NCBI RefSeq assembly: GCF_000204055.1
Contig: NW_006768783.1
Span: 372,001-436,000, forward strand
From: Melampsora larici-populina 98AG31
Lineage: Eukaryota > Basidiomycota > Pucciniomycetes > Pucciniales > Melampsoraceae
Direction of reading: 5' to 3'
DNA length: 64,000 nucleotides
The notes below the pieces were generated by a model that worked only from the letters and a program-made list of their open reading frames with translations, ran no database searches and was not told the origin of the DNA. Shown piece by piece: positions 35,479-47,366 of the stretch; position 1 is the stretch's first letter, and every line of letters starts with the position of its first letter. Made by a program: the position numbers and the translations under genes.

Positions 35479-38400
35479 ATGTCCAAAGGAAGCGACTCAA
35501 AAGAATCTCTCCAACAATCGATCAGCATCATGTCCGACTTGAACTCCAAATCCGTATCATTTGGTACTTCAGCTCTCACCACCATTCCCAAACTCGAGAT
35601 GGGAAACATATACGCTTGGAAGACTGAATTAAAAATTTACCTAAAAATGAATGGCCTATATGAATTCATCGAGCAAAACCTTGAACGTCCAAAGGACCCT
35701 TCCGAACGCGCTCGTTTCGACATGAAACAAGCAGCAACTCTGCATGCTATACGCAACACAGTCGATTCCTCGAATCGCTCTTCGATTGAATCCATCGAAG
35801 ACCCCAAGACGGCTTTTGAAACTCTAGTTTCTCAACACGGTTCGGACAATGGGATTGTGACCGCGAATACCCTTACAGAACTCTTCAGTTTAAAATATGA
35901 CACATCTATTGGAATTACCAATTACCTCGCTCAAGTTCAAGACCTCCACAGCAAAATCCGTGATTTGACTGCTGGGGATCAAGATCTTCAACTATCTGAT
36001 CGATTATTTGCTATCCTACTGGTTAACAGCCTCCCTCGTAGTGATTTTGGTCTCATTATCCAACATTTCCTATCTAATATCAAAACTATCTCCACCAGCG
36101 AAGTATGTGCTCGACTCCGTTTAGAAGCTAGCTCCAACAATGGGAACGAAGGAAAATTTAAAGAAGCATACTCTGCTAGAACAAAAAGAACCCCCAGAGT
36201 TGATAATAGAAAAGTAGGAAAGTCACCAAAAGACCTATGTCATGTTCACCCGAACTCGAAACACACCAACGACCAATGCTACACTCAAAAGAAGAGTGAA
36301 AACAAAGACTCCAACTCACTGTCCGTCGAAGAGATGGCAAAACGTTACAAAGCTATGATGGCGAATACAAACGACACCGTCTCTGCATCTGCACATCTAG
36401 CAGTTGAGAACAATTCAAGTAATGATTTCATCACGTACTCTGCCTTCAATGCAACAACTCAAATCACCAGAAACGACCAATTCCTCATTGACAGCGGTGC
36501 AAACACTCATATAGCTAGCAATGCAAACCTCTTGTCTAACATACACACCATACAACCCGTCAATGTCTCAGGAATCGGAGGACACAATGGACGAATCAAT
36601 GCGAAACTCTCCGGAACTGCCTATATCATTGGAAAAACTCGATCTGGAGAAAATAGACTTGTTGCTATTGAGGATGTACTTTTGATCCCTGAAGCCGGAG
36701 TAAACATAATATCTGTATCAACAATGCTTCGTGAAGGTGCTACTCTTACTAGCAACCAAACCAACATCATGTTAAAGAATGAAATCCAAGACTACGTCAT
36801 CACTGGAAAAGGATCCGATGGTCTGTTTTTCGCACAGGCACGTCCATCATCCAATCTATTTGCTGCTCCTGCTTCTGTCCCTGCTGACATCTGGCATCGA
36901 CGATTCAGTCACCTAAATTACAGATCCCTTTCTAAGGTATCACCAGCTTCCTCAAACAATTTAAACTGTGAATCATGCACACTATCAAAAGCCCATCGAT
37001 TGCCCTTTTCTTCTCATTTCCCCAAATCTGATGTTCCTCTATTCCGTATACATAGCGATGTTCTAGGGCCAATGCCCACTGCGTCCATAGGTGGAGGAAA
37101 ATATGTTGTATCTTTTATTGATGACGCTACAAGATATAATTGTATCAGGATCATGCGAACAAAATCTCAAGTATTCTCTCTATTTGTGCAATTTATTACC
37201 GAAGTTGAACGTTACCAAAACAAAAGAATAGCCATACTTAAGTCAGACCGAGGTGGTGAATACACCTCTAACCAATTCACAGAATTTCTGTCACAAAAAG
37301 GTATAACTTTCGAGCGTGCCCCAGCGGAAACTCCCGAACAAAACTCAGTATCTGAACGATTCAACCGATCTATTCTTGAACGAACACGCTCCACAATGAT
37401 TGAAGGTAATATCCCGAAATTCCTGTGGGGAGAAATCATGATGGCAACATCGTATCTTCTTAACGTATCCCCTAACGCTTCAATCGACATGGAAACACCA
37501 CTTGACTTATGGAATGCTGACATCACAGGAACTCATAAACCAAATACAAAATTCCTCCGAGTTCTAGGATGTGCTGCATATCCACTACTAAAATCAACTG
37601 AACTGAACAAACTCTCGGCAAAATCACGCCTATGCGTTCATGTGGGATATGAACAAGGTGCAAGGGCGTATCGACTATGGGACCTAACAACCAAAAAGAT
37701 CATCATTTCTCGTAACGTATTCTTCAATGAAAGATTATTTCCTTTTAAAAACAAAAATGAAGACAAACAACCTTTTACTACTAATGATGAACTCTTCCCT
37801 TTCCAAGAAGCTATGTTTGAAGAAGACGGCACCGCTCATGTAACAGATCCGATGTCAACTGACACCATCAGAAACAATTCGACAAATCAAGACAACACCA
37901 CAAAATCAACAATCTCTGACCCTCAAACAGCTGAAAGACCCTTCTCTCATTTCCCAACACAACCACGTCATATCGAACAAGAACTTTCATCCCAGATATC
38001 ATCGCCTTTCCTGACCCCTCAACAACTATCACCAATATCCCCCAACTTCTCCGAATTTTCAATATCCAACAAAGTATTGGATTCAGATTCTCACAACACA
38101 TCCCCAATTGAATTCACACCTAAAGAAATCATACCACTACATCACTCAATACATGCGCCACACAATATCAACAAAAAGAAAGAAAAAGAATTTCAAGAAT
38201 CAAAAACATTACATGAAAAAGAATTAAAAGAAAAAGAATTAAAAGAAAAAGAATTGAAGGAAAAAGAACTAAAAGAATTAAAAGAAAAAGAATTAAAAGA
38301 ATTAAAAGACAAAGAACTAAAAGAATTAAAAGAGAAAGAACTAAAAGAATTAAAAGAACAAGAATTAAAAGACTTAAAAGAACTAAAAGAAAAAGAATTG

Positions 38401-40488
38401 AAGGAAAAAGAACTAAAAGAATTAAAAGAAAAAGAATTACAAAACTTAAAAGAAAAAGAATTAAAAGAATTAAAAGAAAAAGAATTAAAAGAACAAGAAC
38501 TAAAAATGAATCGAGCAAAAGAAAATCAAAATAATAACACAAAAGAAAAAGAAAACAATCTCAAAATCAAAATCAAACTTACCAAACAAATGAAATCCGA
38601 TCTAGAAAGTCTCAAAATAACAGAAAAATCAATAGAAGAAGAAAAATATCAAAAGAACAAGTCCGAATCAGAAATCAAAGAAAACAACAACAAACCTTCA
38701 CCCCCACCCAAATCTCCGATTCCAAAACCTCAACCAATTCCAATAAACAACTCGACCACCTCATCTCAAAGACCACTACGAGACCGTAAACCACCTGTAA
38801 GATACGGCAACCTTACATTATACGCCGCCAAGAAAAGCGATGACTGCCCCACCTACACTGAAGCTATGCGAGGAAAGGAGCGACACAACTGGCTCCAAGC
38901 CATGGAAAAAGAATTCAACTCCCTGACTTCACATAATGTAGGAGAACTAGTCGACGCACCACCAGAAGCTAATATCATTGGTGGTATGTGGCGTTTCAAA
39001 AGAAAACGAGATGAACATGGTAACATCATAAAGTACAAAGCTAGGTGGGTTGCTCTAGGAAACCACCAGATTTGGGGTGTAGATTTTGACAAAACTTATG
39101 CCTCAGTTGTGCAATCCGACACTATGAACATGCTTTTCTCTTTATGTGCTTCTGAAGACTGGGAAATGGAACAATTCGACATCGCTACTGCTTTCCTAAA
39201 AGGAAAGATGCACATGCCAGTATACACACGACAAGTTCAAGGCTTCTACAACCCCAAGGATCCTAAGAAAGTATGGCTACTCCGTCAATCAATATATGGA
39301 ACTCGTCAAGCTCACAGGGAATTCAACACAGATCTCGAATCAAAACTACGTAGCATCGGCTTCATACCATCAAAAGATGACAACTCCCTATTCACCCTTC
39401 GACGAGAAAAGGAACTTGTTCACATTCCGATGCACGTAGATGATGGACTCACTTTCTCAAATTCTAAACCTCTACTGAAAGAGGTAAAAGAAAAATTGCA
39501 TCAATTATACGACCTTGTATGGACAAATGAACCCACCCTACACTTGGGAATCAAAATCACTCGAGACCGCAAAAACAGAACAATTCACTTATCTCAAGAA
39601 CACTACTTAAAGAATGTCCTCGACCGTTTTGACATGACTCACTGCAATACTGCACCTACTCCTCTCCCTACCTCTGTCGAACTAACCCCGGGAACCGATG
39701 AAGAAATCACCGACGCTGCCCACCTACCATACCAACAAGCTATTGGATGCCTGAACTGGGCAGCTGTGCACACTCGACCCGACATTCAATATGCAGTATC
39801 AACTCTTGCAAGATACTCATCTAAATACACTATCCGCCATTGGAAAGCTCTCAAACACCTCCTACGATATGTACAAGGAACCATCGACAGAGGGATACTT
39901 TTCAAAAACCATGAAGTCCCCTCCACCGAATTGCGTGCATATGCTGATGCAGACTATGCTGCATGCACAGACACTCGAAGATCCACAACCGGCTACGTGT
40001 TCACCCTAGGAGGTTCCCTTGTATCATGGAAAAGTCGGCGACAACCAACAGTAGCTTTATCCACCACCGAAGCCGAATATATGGCCCTCGGCGATTGCGC
40101 AAAACACTGCCTATGGTTCCGACGAATGATTTCTCATCTCACTCAGACACCCATACCAACATCTCCCATATCTCTACCTCCTCTCAGCATTTTCAACGAC
40201 AACAATGGTGCTGTTTTCCTCTCACAAGAGTCTGCAACTAACTCACGGTCAAAACACATCGACATAAGGCATCATTTTATCCGAGATCTCATAAACTCAC
40301 ATCAAATCTCCACTCACATGATCGACACCAAAACAATGCCTGCCGATTATCTCACAAAGAACGCTCCAAAGGAGATGTTGAACAGGTGCCGCCTCTTAAT
40401 TGGAAACGTAAGTTCCAACGAAACTCACGAAATCACCACACATTTACTTCCAAAACCCACGAAAGTATCGAGCAAGGGGGGATGTTGA
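35479..40488 (+). CDS. Copia gag-pol polyprotein (1669 aa)
   Basis: A single ORF starts at ATG 35479, 115 bp after the LTR, and runs 6 bp into the 3' LTR. Gag spans residues ~30-230, followed by a Cys/His stretch CHVHPNSKHTNDQC in place of a classical knuckle. Protease has D338 in IDSGANTH. A GAG-pre-integrase domain (WHRRFSHLNY, ~472) is followed by integrase with D527, D590 and E626 (35 residues between the last two). RT runs from about residue 1130 to 1340, with IATAFLKG and catalytic HVDD (1321-1322) where most relatives have YVDD. RNase H ends the protein (STTEAEYMALGDC, SRSKHIDIRHHF). A Lys/Glu/Leu repeat (residues ~908-1011) separates integrase from RT. All catalytic residues are present. 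Confidence 0.96.
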   Translation: MSKGSDSKESLQQSISIMSDLNSKSVSFGTSALTTIPKLEMGNIYAWKTELKIYLKMNGLYEFIEQNLERPKDPSERARFDMKQAATLHAIRNTVDSSNRSSIESIEDPKTAFETLVSQHGSDNGIVTANTLTELFSLKYDTSIGITNYLAQVQDLHSKIRDLTAGDQDLQLSDRLFAILLVNSLPRSDFGLIIQHFLSNIKTISTSEVCARLRLEASSNNGNEGKFKEAYSARTKRTPRVDNRKVGKSPKDLCHVHPNSKHTNDQCYTQKKSENKDSNSLSVEEMAKRYKAMMANTNDTVSASAHLAVENNSSNDFITYSAFNATTQITRNDQFLIDSGANTHIASNANLLSNIHTIQPVNVSGIGGHNGRINAKLSGTAYIIGKTRSGENRLVAIEDVLLIPEAGVNIISVSTMLREGATLTSNQTNIMLKNEIQDYVITGKGSDGLFFAQARPSSNLFAAPASVPADIWHRRFSHLNYRSLSKVSPASSNNLNCESCTLSKAHRLPFSSHFPKSDVPLFRIHSDVLGPMPTASIGGGKYVVSFIDDATRYNCIRIMRTKSQVFSLFVQFITEVERYQNKRIAILKSDRGGEYTSNQFTEFLSQKGITFERAPAETPEQNSVSERFNRSILERTRSTMIEGNIPKFLWGEIMMATSYLLNVSPNASIDMETPLDLWNADITGTHKPNTKFLRVLGCAAYPLLKSTELNKLSAKSRLCVHVGYEQGARAYRLWDLTTKKIIISRNVFFNERLFPFKNKNEDKQPFTTNDELFPFQEAMFEEDGTAHVTDPMSTDTIRNNSTNQDNTTKSTISDPQTAERPFSHFPTQPRHIEQELSSQISSPFLTPQQLSPISPNFSEFSISNKVLDSDSHNTSPIEFTPKEIIPLHHSIHAPHNINKKKEKEFQESKTLHEKELKEKELKEKELKEKELKELKEKELKELKDKELKELKEKELKELKEQELKDLKELKEKELKEKELKELKEKELQNLKEKELKELKEKELKEQELKMNRAKENQNNNTKEKENNLKIKIKLTKQMKSDLESLKITEKSIEEEKYQKNKSESEIKENNNKPSPPPKSPIPKPQPIPINNSTTSSQRPLRDRKPPVRYGNLTLYAAKKSDDCPTYTEAMRGKERHNWLQAMEKEFNSLTSHNVGELVDAPPEANIIGGMWRFKRKRDEHGNIIKYKARWVALGNHQIWGVDFDKTYASVVQSDTMNMLFSLCASEDWEMEQFDIATAFLKGKMHMPVYTRQVQGFYNPKDPKKVWLLRQSIYGTRQAHREFNTDLESKLRSIGFIPSKDDNSLFTLRREKELVHIPMHVDDGLTFSNSKPLLKEVKEKLHQLYDLVWTNEPTLHLGIKITRDRKNRTIHLSQEHYLKNVLDRFDMTHCNTAPTPLPTSVELTPGTDEEITDAAHLPYQQAIGCLNWAAVHTRPDIQYAVSTLARYSSKYTIRHWKALKHLLRYVQGTIDRGILFKNHEVPSTELRAYADADYAACTDTRRSTTGYVFTLGGSLVSWKSRRQPTVALSTTEAEYMALGDCAKHCLWFRRMISHLTQTPIPTSPISLPPLSIFNDNNGAVFLSQESATNSRSKHIDIRHHFIRDLINSHQISTHMIDTKTMPADYLTKNAPKEMLNRCRLLIGNVSSNETHEITTHLLPKPTKVSSKGGC
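38203..38511 (+). repeat. Low-complexity KELKEKEL-coding repeat in Copia pol
   Basis: Imperfect repeats of the units GAAAAAGAATTAAAA and GAATTAAAAGAA encode about 100 residues of KELKEKELKELKEKEL. The alternating charges suggest a long single alpha helix between integrase and RT. Confidence 0.9.
40470..40482 (+). other. Copia polypurine tract
   Basis: gagcaagggggga directly precedes the 3' LTR. The end of the ORF overlaps this tract and enters the LTR. Confidence 0.75.
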
Positions 40489-40871
40489 TACAACACTTGT
40501 ATCTCAGATCGTACTCGACACTTAGTGACCATAAGCATTCAGACATCCATGCTGAGCTTCACTCTGAAGACTCTGAGCGTGTTCCTCATTTCCTTTCTAC
40601 GAACACTACTTGTTCCTCTCACTCATCTAATGTTCAGTCTGATCCATTTGTATATATTCCAAATGTCTGTTGTTGTTGTTTCTGTTTTTCGTGTGCTTTT
40701 TCGTCTTGTCATAAATATAGAAATATTTCTTTGCATTCATTCTCTGCTTGCACGAGAAGCGCTGTCGACAGCTCTCTCTTGAATCTCTTCGTTTGTCACG
40801 CAACGCATCCTTTGCTTTTCGTGCCGAAACTTCTGAAGATTTCACAAGCTACTCCATAGCCTGTATCGTTA
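40483..40871 (+). repeat. Copia 3' LTR
   Basis: Same length (389 bp) and, as far as read, the same sequence as the 5' LTR; bordered by the purine tract and by AAATT. Confidence 0.95.
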
Positions 40872-40889
40872 AAATTGATCTTCCAACTT

Positions 40890-43800
40890 TCACAACATGA
40901 CCAACAACGGCTCTTCTTTCGATCCCGCTCCTTATCTCGAATCATTTACAAGTCATTTACAAGTTAAAGGACAACTATGAATTAGTTTATCCAAGCGATC
41001 AACTGATTTAAACTATATGCAACTCCATATCATCATCATCATCATCAACCCAAATCAAATCCCCCATCAGTACAATTTTTGAGCTTTGTACTTTGGTGGA
41101 AATAATTTTGATATTCATCTGTGGTTCCGTCATTTACATTCAATCAATGTTCCGAATTGCTGCTTTCAATATATTTACTCCTTTCAGATTGTCTTCCACA
41201 AACTCAAGGATGATGTAGCTTCTAGGTTTACATTGTTTCATCACTTAATAAGTGTTGCTTTGGCTCTTGGTCCTCAAAAACACACAAAGAATCTTTTCCT
41301 TGCACTCATGAAGGTCTAAAGGATGAAAAGTTGAGTATGATCGTTTTCTTATCTTCAACACCCACTATGACTGATCTAGATTTATTTCCATCACTTTGTC
41401 AATCCTTAGTGACGCTTACTGTTTATGAAGATTTTACAGCTTTTGTGAAGTCCCTCAATCGAGAGCAGTAGAATTAAAACACTTACGAGATTATATAGTC
41501 ACAACATTAGATCAGCATATAGAAAAACCTACTTGAAGTGCTATCGGGTAATCGTTCAAACTTCAAACAAACATGACTAATGATTCCAGATTCACACTTC
41601 AACACCAAGCTCAACCTACATCCAATTGTTGTAAATTAAATGGACCAGAGTGATCGACTTCAATTCATTTACCTCAACAGAACCTCATTCAGCAAATCTA
41701 GAACACGAATAAGAAAACCTTAGAACAATGGTAGAACAAATCAACAGTTTTGACCTATTCGTTAGTCTTGAATTAACCATCTTAACTTTGATAGCATTAA
41801 CGTTCAAATCTTATTCAAACCTCTTTCTCTAGATGTCACGACAAAAGTTAATGGTTCAGCTAATGGGAGTCAGTATTCAGAAACAACTGATTGTGTAATA
41901 ATTTGCACAGTGTAAGTCTTTTCTAATTCATCAATCAACTAATATTTGACTAATCTTGATTGGTATATGATTTTGATTATGCTCCTAAACCTCGATCGAC
42001 TGCAAATTCATCATCATCAAACCTTGACATTCCTTTCAAGATCATTCCATTCTCAATCTCAATGAATCGATCACTAAAACACATGTTTGATCGATTTCAA
42101 TGTCCTTGGCCGTATCTGTTACCAACCTACTATGAAGCTGATCACGAATTCGTGGAGTCACTTGTGTTTTTCACTAGGCTAGCTCTTAAAGCTGAGCTTG
42201 TGTCTTCTGTGATTGAGAACATGAACAACATCAGCAAAGGTTTGACCACTTCTGTGACCAAAATTGTGCTGATTGCATGCGAAGTAGGCAACAAATTAAA
42301 GCACTAATCTGTGGTTGATTTAGATCACTTATTTCATTTTTGTTCCCATACAGACCCGCTCCAATCTTATGCGGCTCTCAGCCCTTGCAAGTAGATTTGC
42401 CGCCTTCATTTACTAATGCTTGCAGGAAAAGGAACTCAAGGAGGCTGAAAGGTAGGTCTCCATCGCGCCTATGTTGTTGATCAACTTCGTGTTGTTAATC
42501 TGATCTTCTCTTCTCCAGGTTCATACCACAGATGAGACATCTCGCAGTGTTGTAAGGTATTGTATCTGTATGACTGCTGTCTGATACAGCATATGATGTC
42601 TCCAAAGTTGAACTGCAGTGCGGTGGTATTCAAACAATCGATGTGGATCTTGATTGTGTTTTAACTTTCATTGGCTTCACTTAGCACTGGACCAATGATC
42701 ACAACCATTGAAAAGGATGGCCATATGTACTACTCGGTCTCTTTGGTCACTGTGTTGTATATTCTCCTCTCTGACAATGTTTTACACTACACCCTCATTC
42801 CAGAGACCGACGTTGATGACTACCTATCAGACATTCCTTTTCATCACCTGCAAAAGCTCGTTCATCAAGGAATTGTACTGTGAAGGTCATCTCAAACAAG
42901 CTACTGCGGGGTTGGCAAGAGCCAATGTTGGTATTGAAAGACAACATGTATGACCTTGCAAATATGTCTTCTTGGGTGAGCTGAGGCCCTTGCTGGCTAT
43001 TCATTGGCATGTGGCATTGTAATCAAAATCTGACAAATAGTTTGCATATGGTCAGCTTGCAAAACTTGTTGGGTGCTATTGCTCAGGTCTTAGGTCTGCA
43101 AAAGAGACTTTCTCATTGGAGACATATGACAACATCATTCAACAAGCTACAAGTGACGTTGTCAAACATACCAGTGGACCTCTGGAAGAATTTTTAAGCT
43201 ATTAAGTCAACTTTTACACAATTTCAAGAGACAATGATTCAAAAGGAGAAAAAAAGTTTATTAGTCTTCACTTTTGAAAGATGATGATAACTGGAATTGA
43301 TCATTAAATCTCAAAACCTAAGAGATGATTTTATCATTGTATTAGTTCAGTTTTGAATACAACTTTGGTGACTTTCTCTGACAAAACCCCAATTATCAAA
43401 TACCACTCACTTCATTCATCAACACCAACATCAATAGTTCACTCAACTTCATTTTCATAACAAGAATATGAAATATGGTAGACATGGATAAAACCACGCC
43501 AGGAACTAATGTGAGTGTTGTCTTTCAAATCTCATTGATCCATCTCCAAGCTTTTCTTCACCTCTTGATTTTCCAAATCTTCTGACCCCAACGGTTTTGG
43601 AATCATTCATACCCAACATACAAACTCTCTTCCCTCTACAAAAGATTGATCTTTTTCACGTCCTTTGATCACAAACTGATTGTTTTGATGATTGTTCTTT
43701 GGATTAAGAAGGTAACTGAGAACCTGACTTACACTTTGAAACCTTGGTTGAACTTGAGGCATTGAGCTCTTATCTCTCATTTCAATTTGAAAATTGCTTC

Positions 43801-44480
43801 TTATCCTCAAACATTCACAGTTAACTAACCCTATCCAACCCTATTCATACTAAAACATACATTATTTTCAATTCCAGAATCCCAAGAGCATTTCTCTTGG
43901 TAACAATCATTGAATCATTTATAAATATCACATCAGAATTGATCATCATTGGAAGAGCAGATTTAAAATTATTGAAATTATTATTAGGTGCACAAGCTAG
44001 AACATCTTTGGCAGTTTACCTTTCAATTTTCATTTTAGCAAATCAATTTCAATTTTTATTAGCACATGATTCTGTTTGAAAAAAACAACACATAAACTTA
44101 TTGTTTTTCATTGGTTTGTTTTGGGCTTTTTGTTTTATGCTGTTGTTCAGGTTAGAGACCTTTTTGATTATCATTCCTTTTTTTATCACATTGAAAAGAA
44201 TGAGGGTATCACACCAAAGGTTGAATTTATTTACCTACTTGATGAATTGGTTGTTATATTGATCAAAATATCAAGAAAAATTTATTTGACAAAGACAAAG
44301 CAAGTGATACCAGAAGACCGGCTCAGCATTTGAAATCCAAAATCTCATACCATCTTGAAATTATACAACCAATTGATACTTTATAGCAAGTAATTTCCAA
44401 GAAGACAAAGTCAACTATTGAATCAGAATTCCAAGAAAGATTGAAAGATACAAAATCTACCCGGGCTTGATTGCTGAGTT
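40890..44480 (+). pseudogene. Decayed, unassigned exon-like fragments
   Basis: Several plus-strand segments look like exons of broken genes. 41187-41319 reads KLKDDVASRF and ISVALALGPQKHTKN, which faintly recalls the HEAT repeats of the PP2A scaffold subunit (weak). 41960-42304 has a 115-aa frame. 42425-42557 has KELKEAER, a GT-AG intron and FIPQMRHL. 42671-42883 reads STGPMITTIEKDGHMYY. 43897-44332 gives two hydrophobic frames (LSIFILANQFQFLLAH, HWFVLGFLFYAVV) like a broken membrane protein. None joins into a full gene and no product can be named. The segment also includes the flank that received the Copia element. Confidence 0.3.
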
Positions 44481-46565
44481 TGTTTTTGCATTGTCTTTTT
44501 AGATCACATGTTTGCCAATTGGTAATTTGAAGCCCTCAAGTGTGAAATCCAACAACCTGCAATGTTGAATTGTGTTTGGTATTTGACATTGTACCACAGC
44601 AATATTCCTGTATTGAGCCACTTTGTGAAGGATCCCACTATTTAGCGCCCTTGGAGCAGTATCTGGCGCCCCAACTCGGACCGGACACCGGGCGATGGCA
44701 AATTTACAGCCTCCTTTTTCAAAAACCGGGCGGCTTTAGGGGGCTTCCAAAACCAAAACATTCAAATTAATCGTTTTGATCACCTCCCTGATGTATAAAG
44801 TCTTTTAGTCTCAAATCGCCAATGGCACACTGATTGACAACAAGTGTTGATGGCATAAACAGGCATAAACATAAGTTATAGCATAGATTGAATGAATGAA
44901 ACAAGGGTCCATAGGTAGGTGACATAAGAAGATAAGAAAACCGACATACATGTGGTAAGCATAGAAATACAAGCATTGTTATTTTACAACCAATAACACA
45001 GCCAGCCATAGAACAAAAAAGTACTACAAACAGTTACAAAAGACAAGACAAAAAGATTTTATTGGGATCTGCATGAGTGGACGGCTGTGAACTGTTCTCC
45101 GACATGGGAAGAGGGGGTGGTGTGTTTTTGTTTGTTCAATTCAAATACACGTGAATATGTACGCTTGAGTTCTTGCAAATGTGATGGTGAATTGGGTGTG
45201 ATTAGTGAGTGGAACAATAGAACGATGTAAGGAAGTAAGTAAAGGGGAAGGAAGACCAAAATCGGACAAGGCAAAGAGGAAACTTCACCAACCAAAGTGT
45301 CTGTATGTATAGGCTCATTCTTGGCTCCTATCTGTCTCTTCCATTCCCAAAGTCCAAGTGTTTGAGGGCCGGTCCAGGCGTGAAACTTCCAGCAGCCCCT
45401 TTTGTCAAGTTTCATGAAGTTTTTGGGAGTTTATAGCACGTTTATAGCCCTGTTGAGGGAGAATGGGGATTGAAAGAACAATCAATGGCTTGTGTTGTGG
45501 GAAAGCGCCTCCTCAAGCAGCCCAGAGAGTCCGGCTCTGCTGATATTTTGCAGAGAGCAGTTGAGTTGTGGCGGGTTTTCGAGTATTACCCAAAAATTAG
45601 GGGGGCACTAAATAGTGGGATCCTTTGTGAATTGGCAGACATCACACATTTTGTACACATCTTTCTATCATGGTCTACCAAAACAAATTTAGAGGAGACA
45701 TCTATCTTTAATTCCATGTCATCTTCTTATCCACTTTGCCCTGAGTAATGAGGTTAAGGTATGACTCTTTCACCATGTAAATATCCTTGTAGCATGTTGA
45801 TGTGTGCACACAAAAGACTTTCCTTAGACGCTCTAACAACCCATCAAAGAGGTGCCACAACAAGCACATCTTCCCCTTATCACCTGGGAGGTTGAAAGTA
45901 AGTTGAGACCTGCTGAGAACAAAGGATTCTGCAAATCCTTTAAACAAATCAAAAAGCATGAAGCGTGCTCAACAACAATCTCAGTCTACATCCGACCAAA
46001 AGACTTTGAGGTTTGTTTCAAAACTCTCTGTGTGTGCACATCAATGTGCTACATGGATATTTACAAGGTGTTTGCAATGACTTTATATTCAGGAGTACAT
46101 CAACTTCCACTTTGAATGTGGGTGTGGCTATATGTTTCTGTTTGCAAGTAATTATATAGCTGTACCAACCCGACAGGAAAAAATGTAAATGCAAATGCCA
46201 TGGTATACAATGTGGTGAATCCAAAACAGAATCATGATTGTTGTGCCAGTTTCTCAATTGTAATGATGATGACAAAGATATGAGCCTTTTCAAAACTTGG
46301 ACAAATGGAGCAACCAGATTACATAATTCAATTGAGCATATTCTCAATTCAGATCAAGAAAGATTAACAGAGCAACATAAAACAATGTGGACAAAAACTG
46401 GCTCTATAGAGTAACACAACTGGTAGTGGACCATACAGCTGTGTTGTTGCCCAACAGCAACATGTTGCACACTTTTTGAAACACATTGACACATTGTTGA
46501 CTTAGGCTGGCTCTGTGTCACTTGTAAATAGAAAGCAATCCACATCAAATTCTGAAATATATTAT
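44481..46565. other. Noncoding stretch, no supported gene
   Basis: Open frames at 45059-45415 (minus) and 45470-45748 (plus) are not recognisable and have no splice context I trust. A GC-richer patch at 44640-44760 stands out from the AT-rich surroundings but is unexplained. Confidence 0.4.
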
Positions 46566-46711
46566 GCTGCATTGACATGCAACCAATTTTCCCTCAAGAA
46601 CTTTTCCTCCTGGAGTAATATTTAAGCCAGAATATCCTCCAGCTTTGTTTGGAAATTATTCCCAGATGGGCCCTTTATATGAAAGCGGTGCCTGCCGCCA
46701 AACTTGGCTAG
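46566..46711 (+). repeat. 146-bp dispersed repeat, copy 1
   Basis: It starts GCTGCATTGACATGCAACCA and ends CCGCCAAACTTGGCTAG. It aligns along its whole length with 47367-47512 at clearly diverged identity. Confidence 0.65.
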
Positions 46712-46712
46712 C

Positions 46713-47366
46713 TGTTGTTATCAGATAAAATAGCATACATATGGCAATCAGGGAATACAATGAGCACCTGAGGCAGGTAAGACAGATACATATTGATTTG
46801 ACAAGTTTATCACAAAGGCTTGGTGCATCATCAGTGAGGGCTTTGCTTTATTGATTAGAAAATTTTAAGCAACCACACCTATATTTTATTTATAAGTCTT
46901 GCTGTTTGTGTGTTGTCATAGACAACTATGTTTGTATATGTATTGCTTCTGGACTACTCCTATAATAATAAACAAAATACAGTATGTAATATACTGTGAC
47001 AAAACAATACTTGAGTTACTCTGATATTGAAACCATTAGGTGGTTAGCGGTTAGGGATTAGGCTTAGAGGGTTAGGCTTAGGATGAGGATATAATTTCCC
47101 TGTCCCTAGGGTATTCAAAATTCACTTTCTTCACAATGACCATCATTCCTCCCAAAATTTGATCCCACCACATTGAGAACTCCCAAGCAGCATGCCCTCC
47201 ATACCCCCGCCTCATCCCTATCCTGTGTCTTGCTGCCAGTAGTAAATATCTCTCTCAGATTGTTTTGATTTGAGCTTAGTTGCCTCGACTGTGTAATATA
47301 CTTGGTCCAGCGCTGAGTTGATCATACTCTATTCAGTGATCAACATGAGGTTATGATTTAGATTTT
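46713..47366. other. Spacer between the 146-bp repeats
   Basis: No gene seen. It contains the telomere-like stretch 47041-47092. Confidence 0.4.
47041..47092 (+). repeat. Degenerate telomere-like (TTAGGG-type) stretch
   Basis: The sequence reads as variants of the fungal telomere unit: GGTTAGCGGTTAGGGATTAGG, then CTTAGAGGGTTAGGCTTAGG. Only one exact TTAGGG is present, the others being one or two bases off. Confidence 0.45.

Larger units (their letters stand above)
34971..40876 (+). mobile_element. Complete Ty1/Copia LTR retrotransposon
   Basis: Two 389-bp LTRs (34976-35364 and 40483-40871) flank one 1669-aa ORF. The 5-bp sequence AAATT lies just outside each LTR (34971-34975 and 40872-40876). 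The LTRs appear identical where I compared them, including all frames that run through them. The domain order with integrase before RT identifies Copia. Identical LTRs, a perfect target duplication and an undamaged ORF indicate a recent insertion that may still be able to move. Confidence 0.96.

Noticed and set aside
38168..38542. Leu/Ile-rich 124-aa minus-strand frame resembling a membrane protein
   Set aside because: It is the antisense of the Lys/Glu/Leu repeat in the Copia ORF.
41187..41319. PP2A scaffold subunit (PR65) gene
   Set aside because: Only about 30 residues look similar (ALALGPQK-type) and neighbouring segments do not continue the HEAT repeats, so it is left as an unassigned fragment.
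42671..42883. Coatomer beta-subunit fragment
   Set aside because: A faint STGP...DG resemblance only, with no supporting neighbouring exons.
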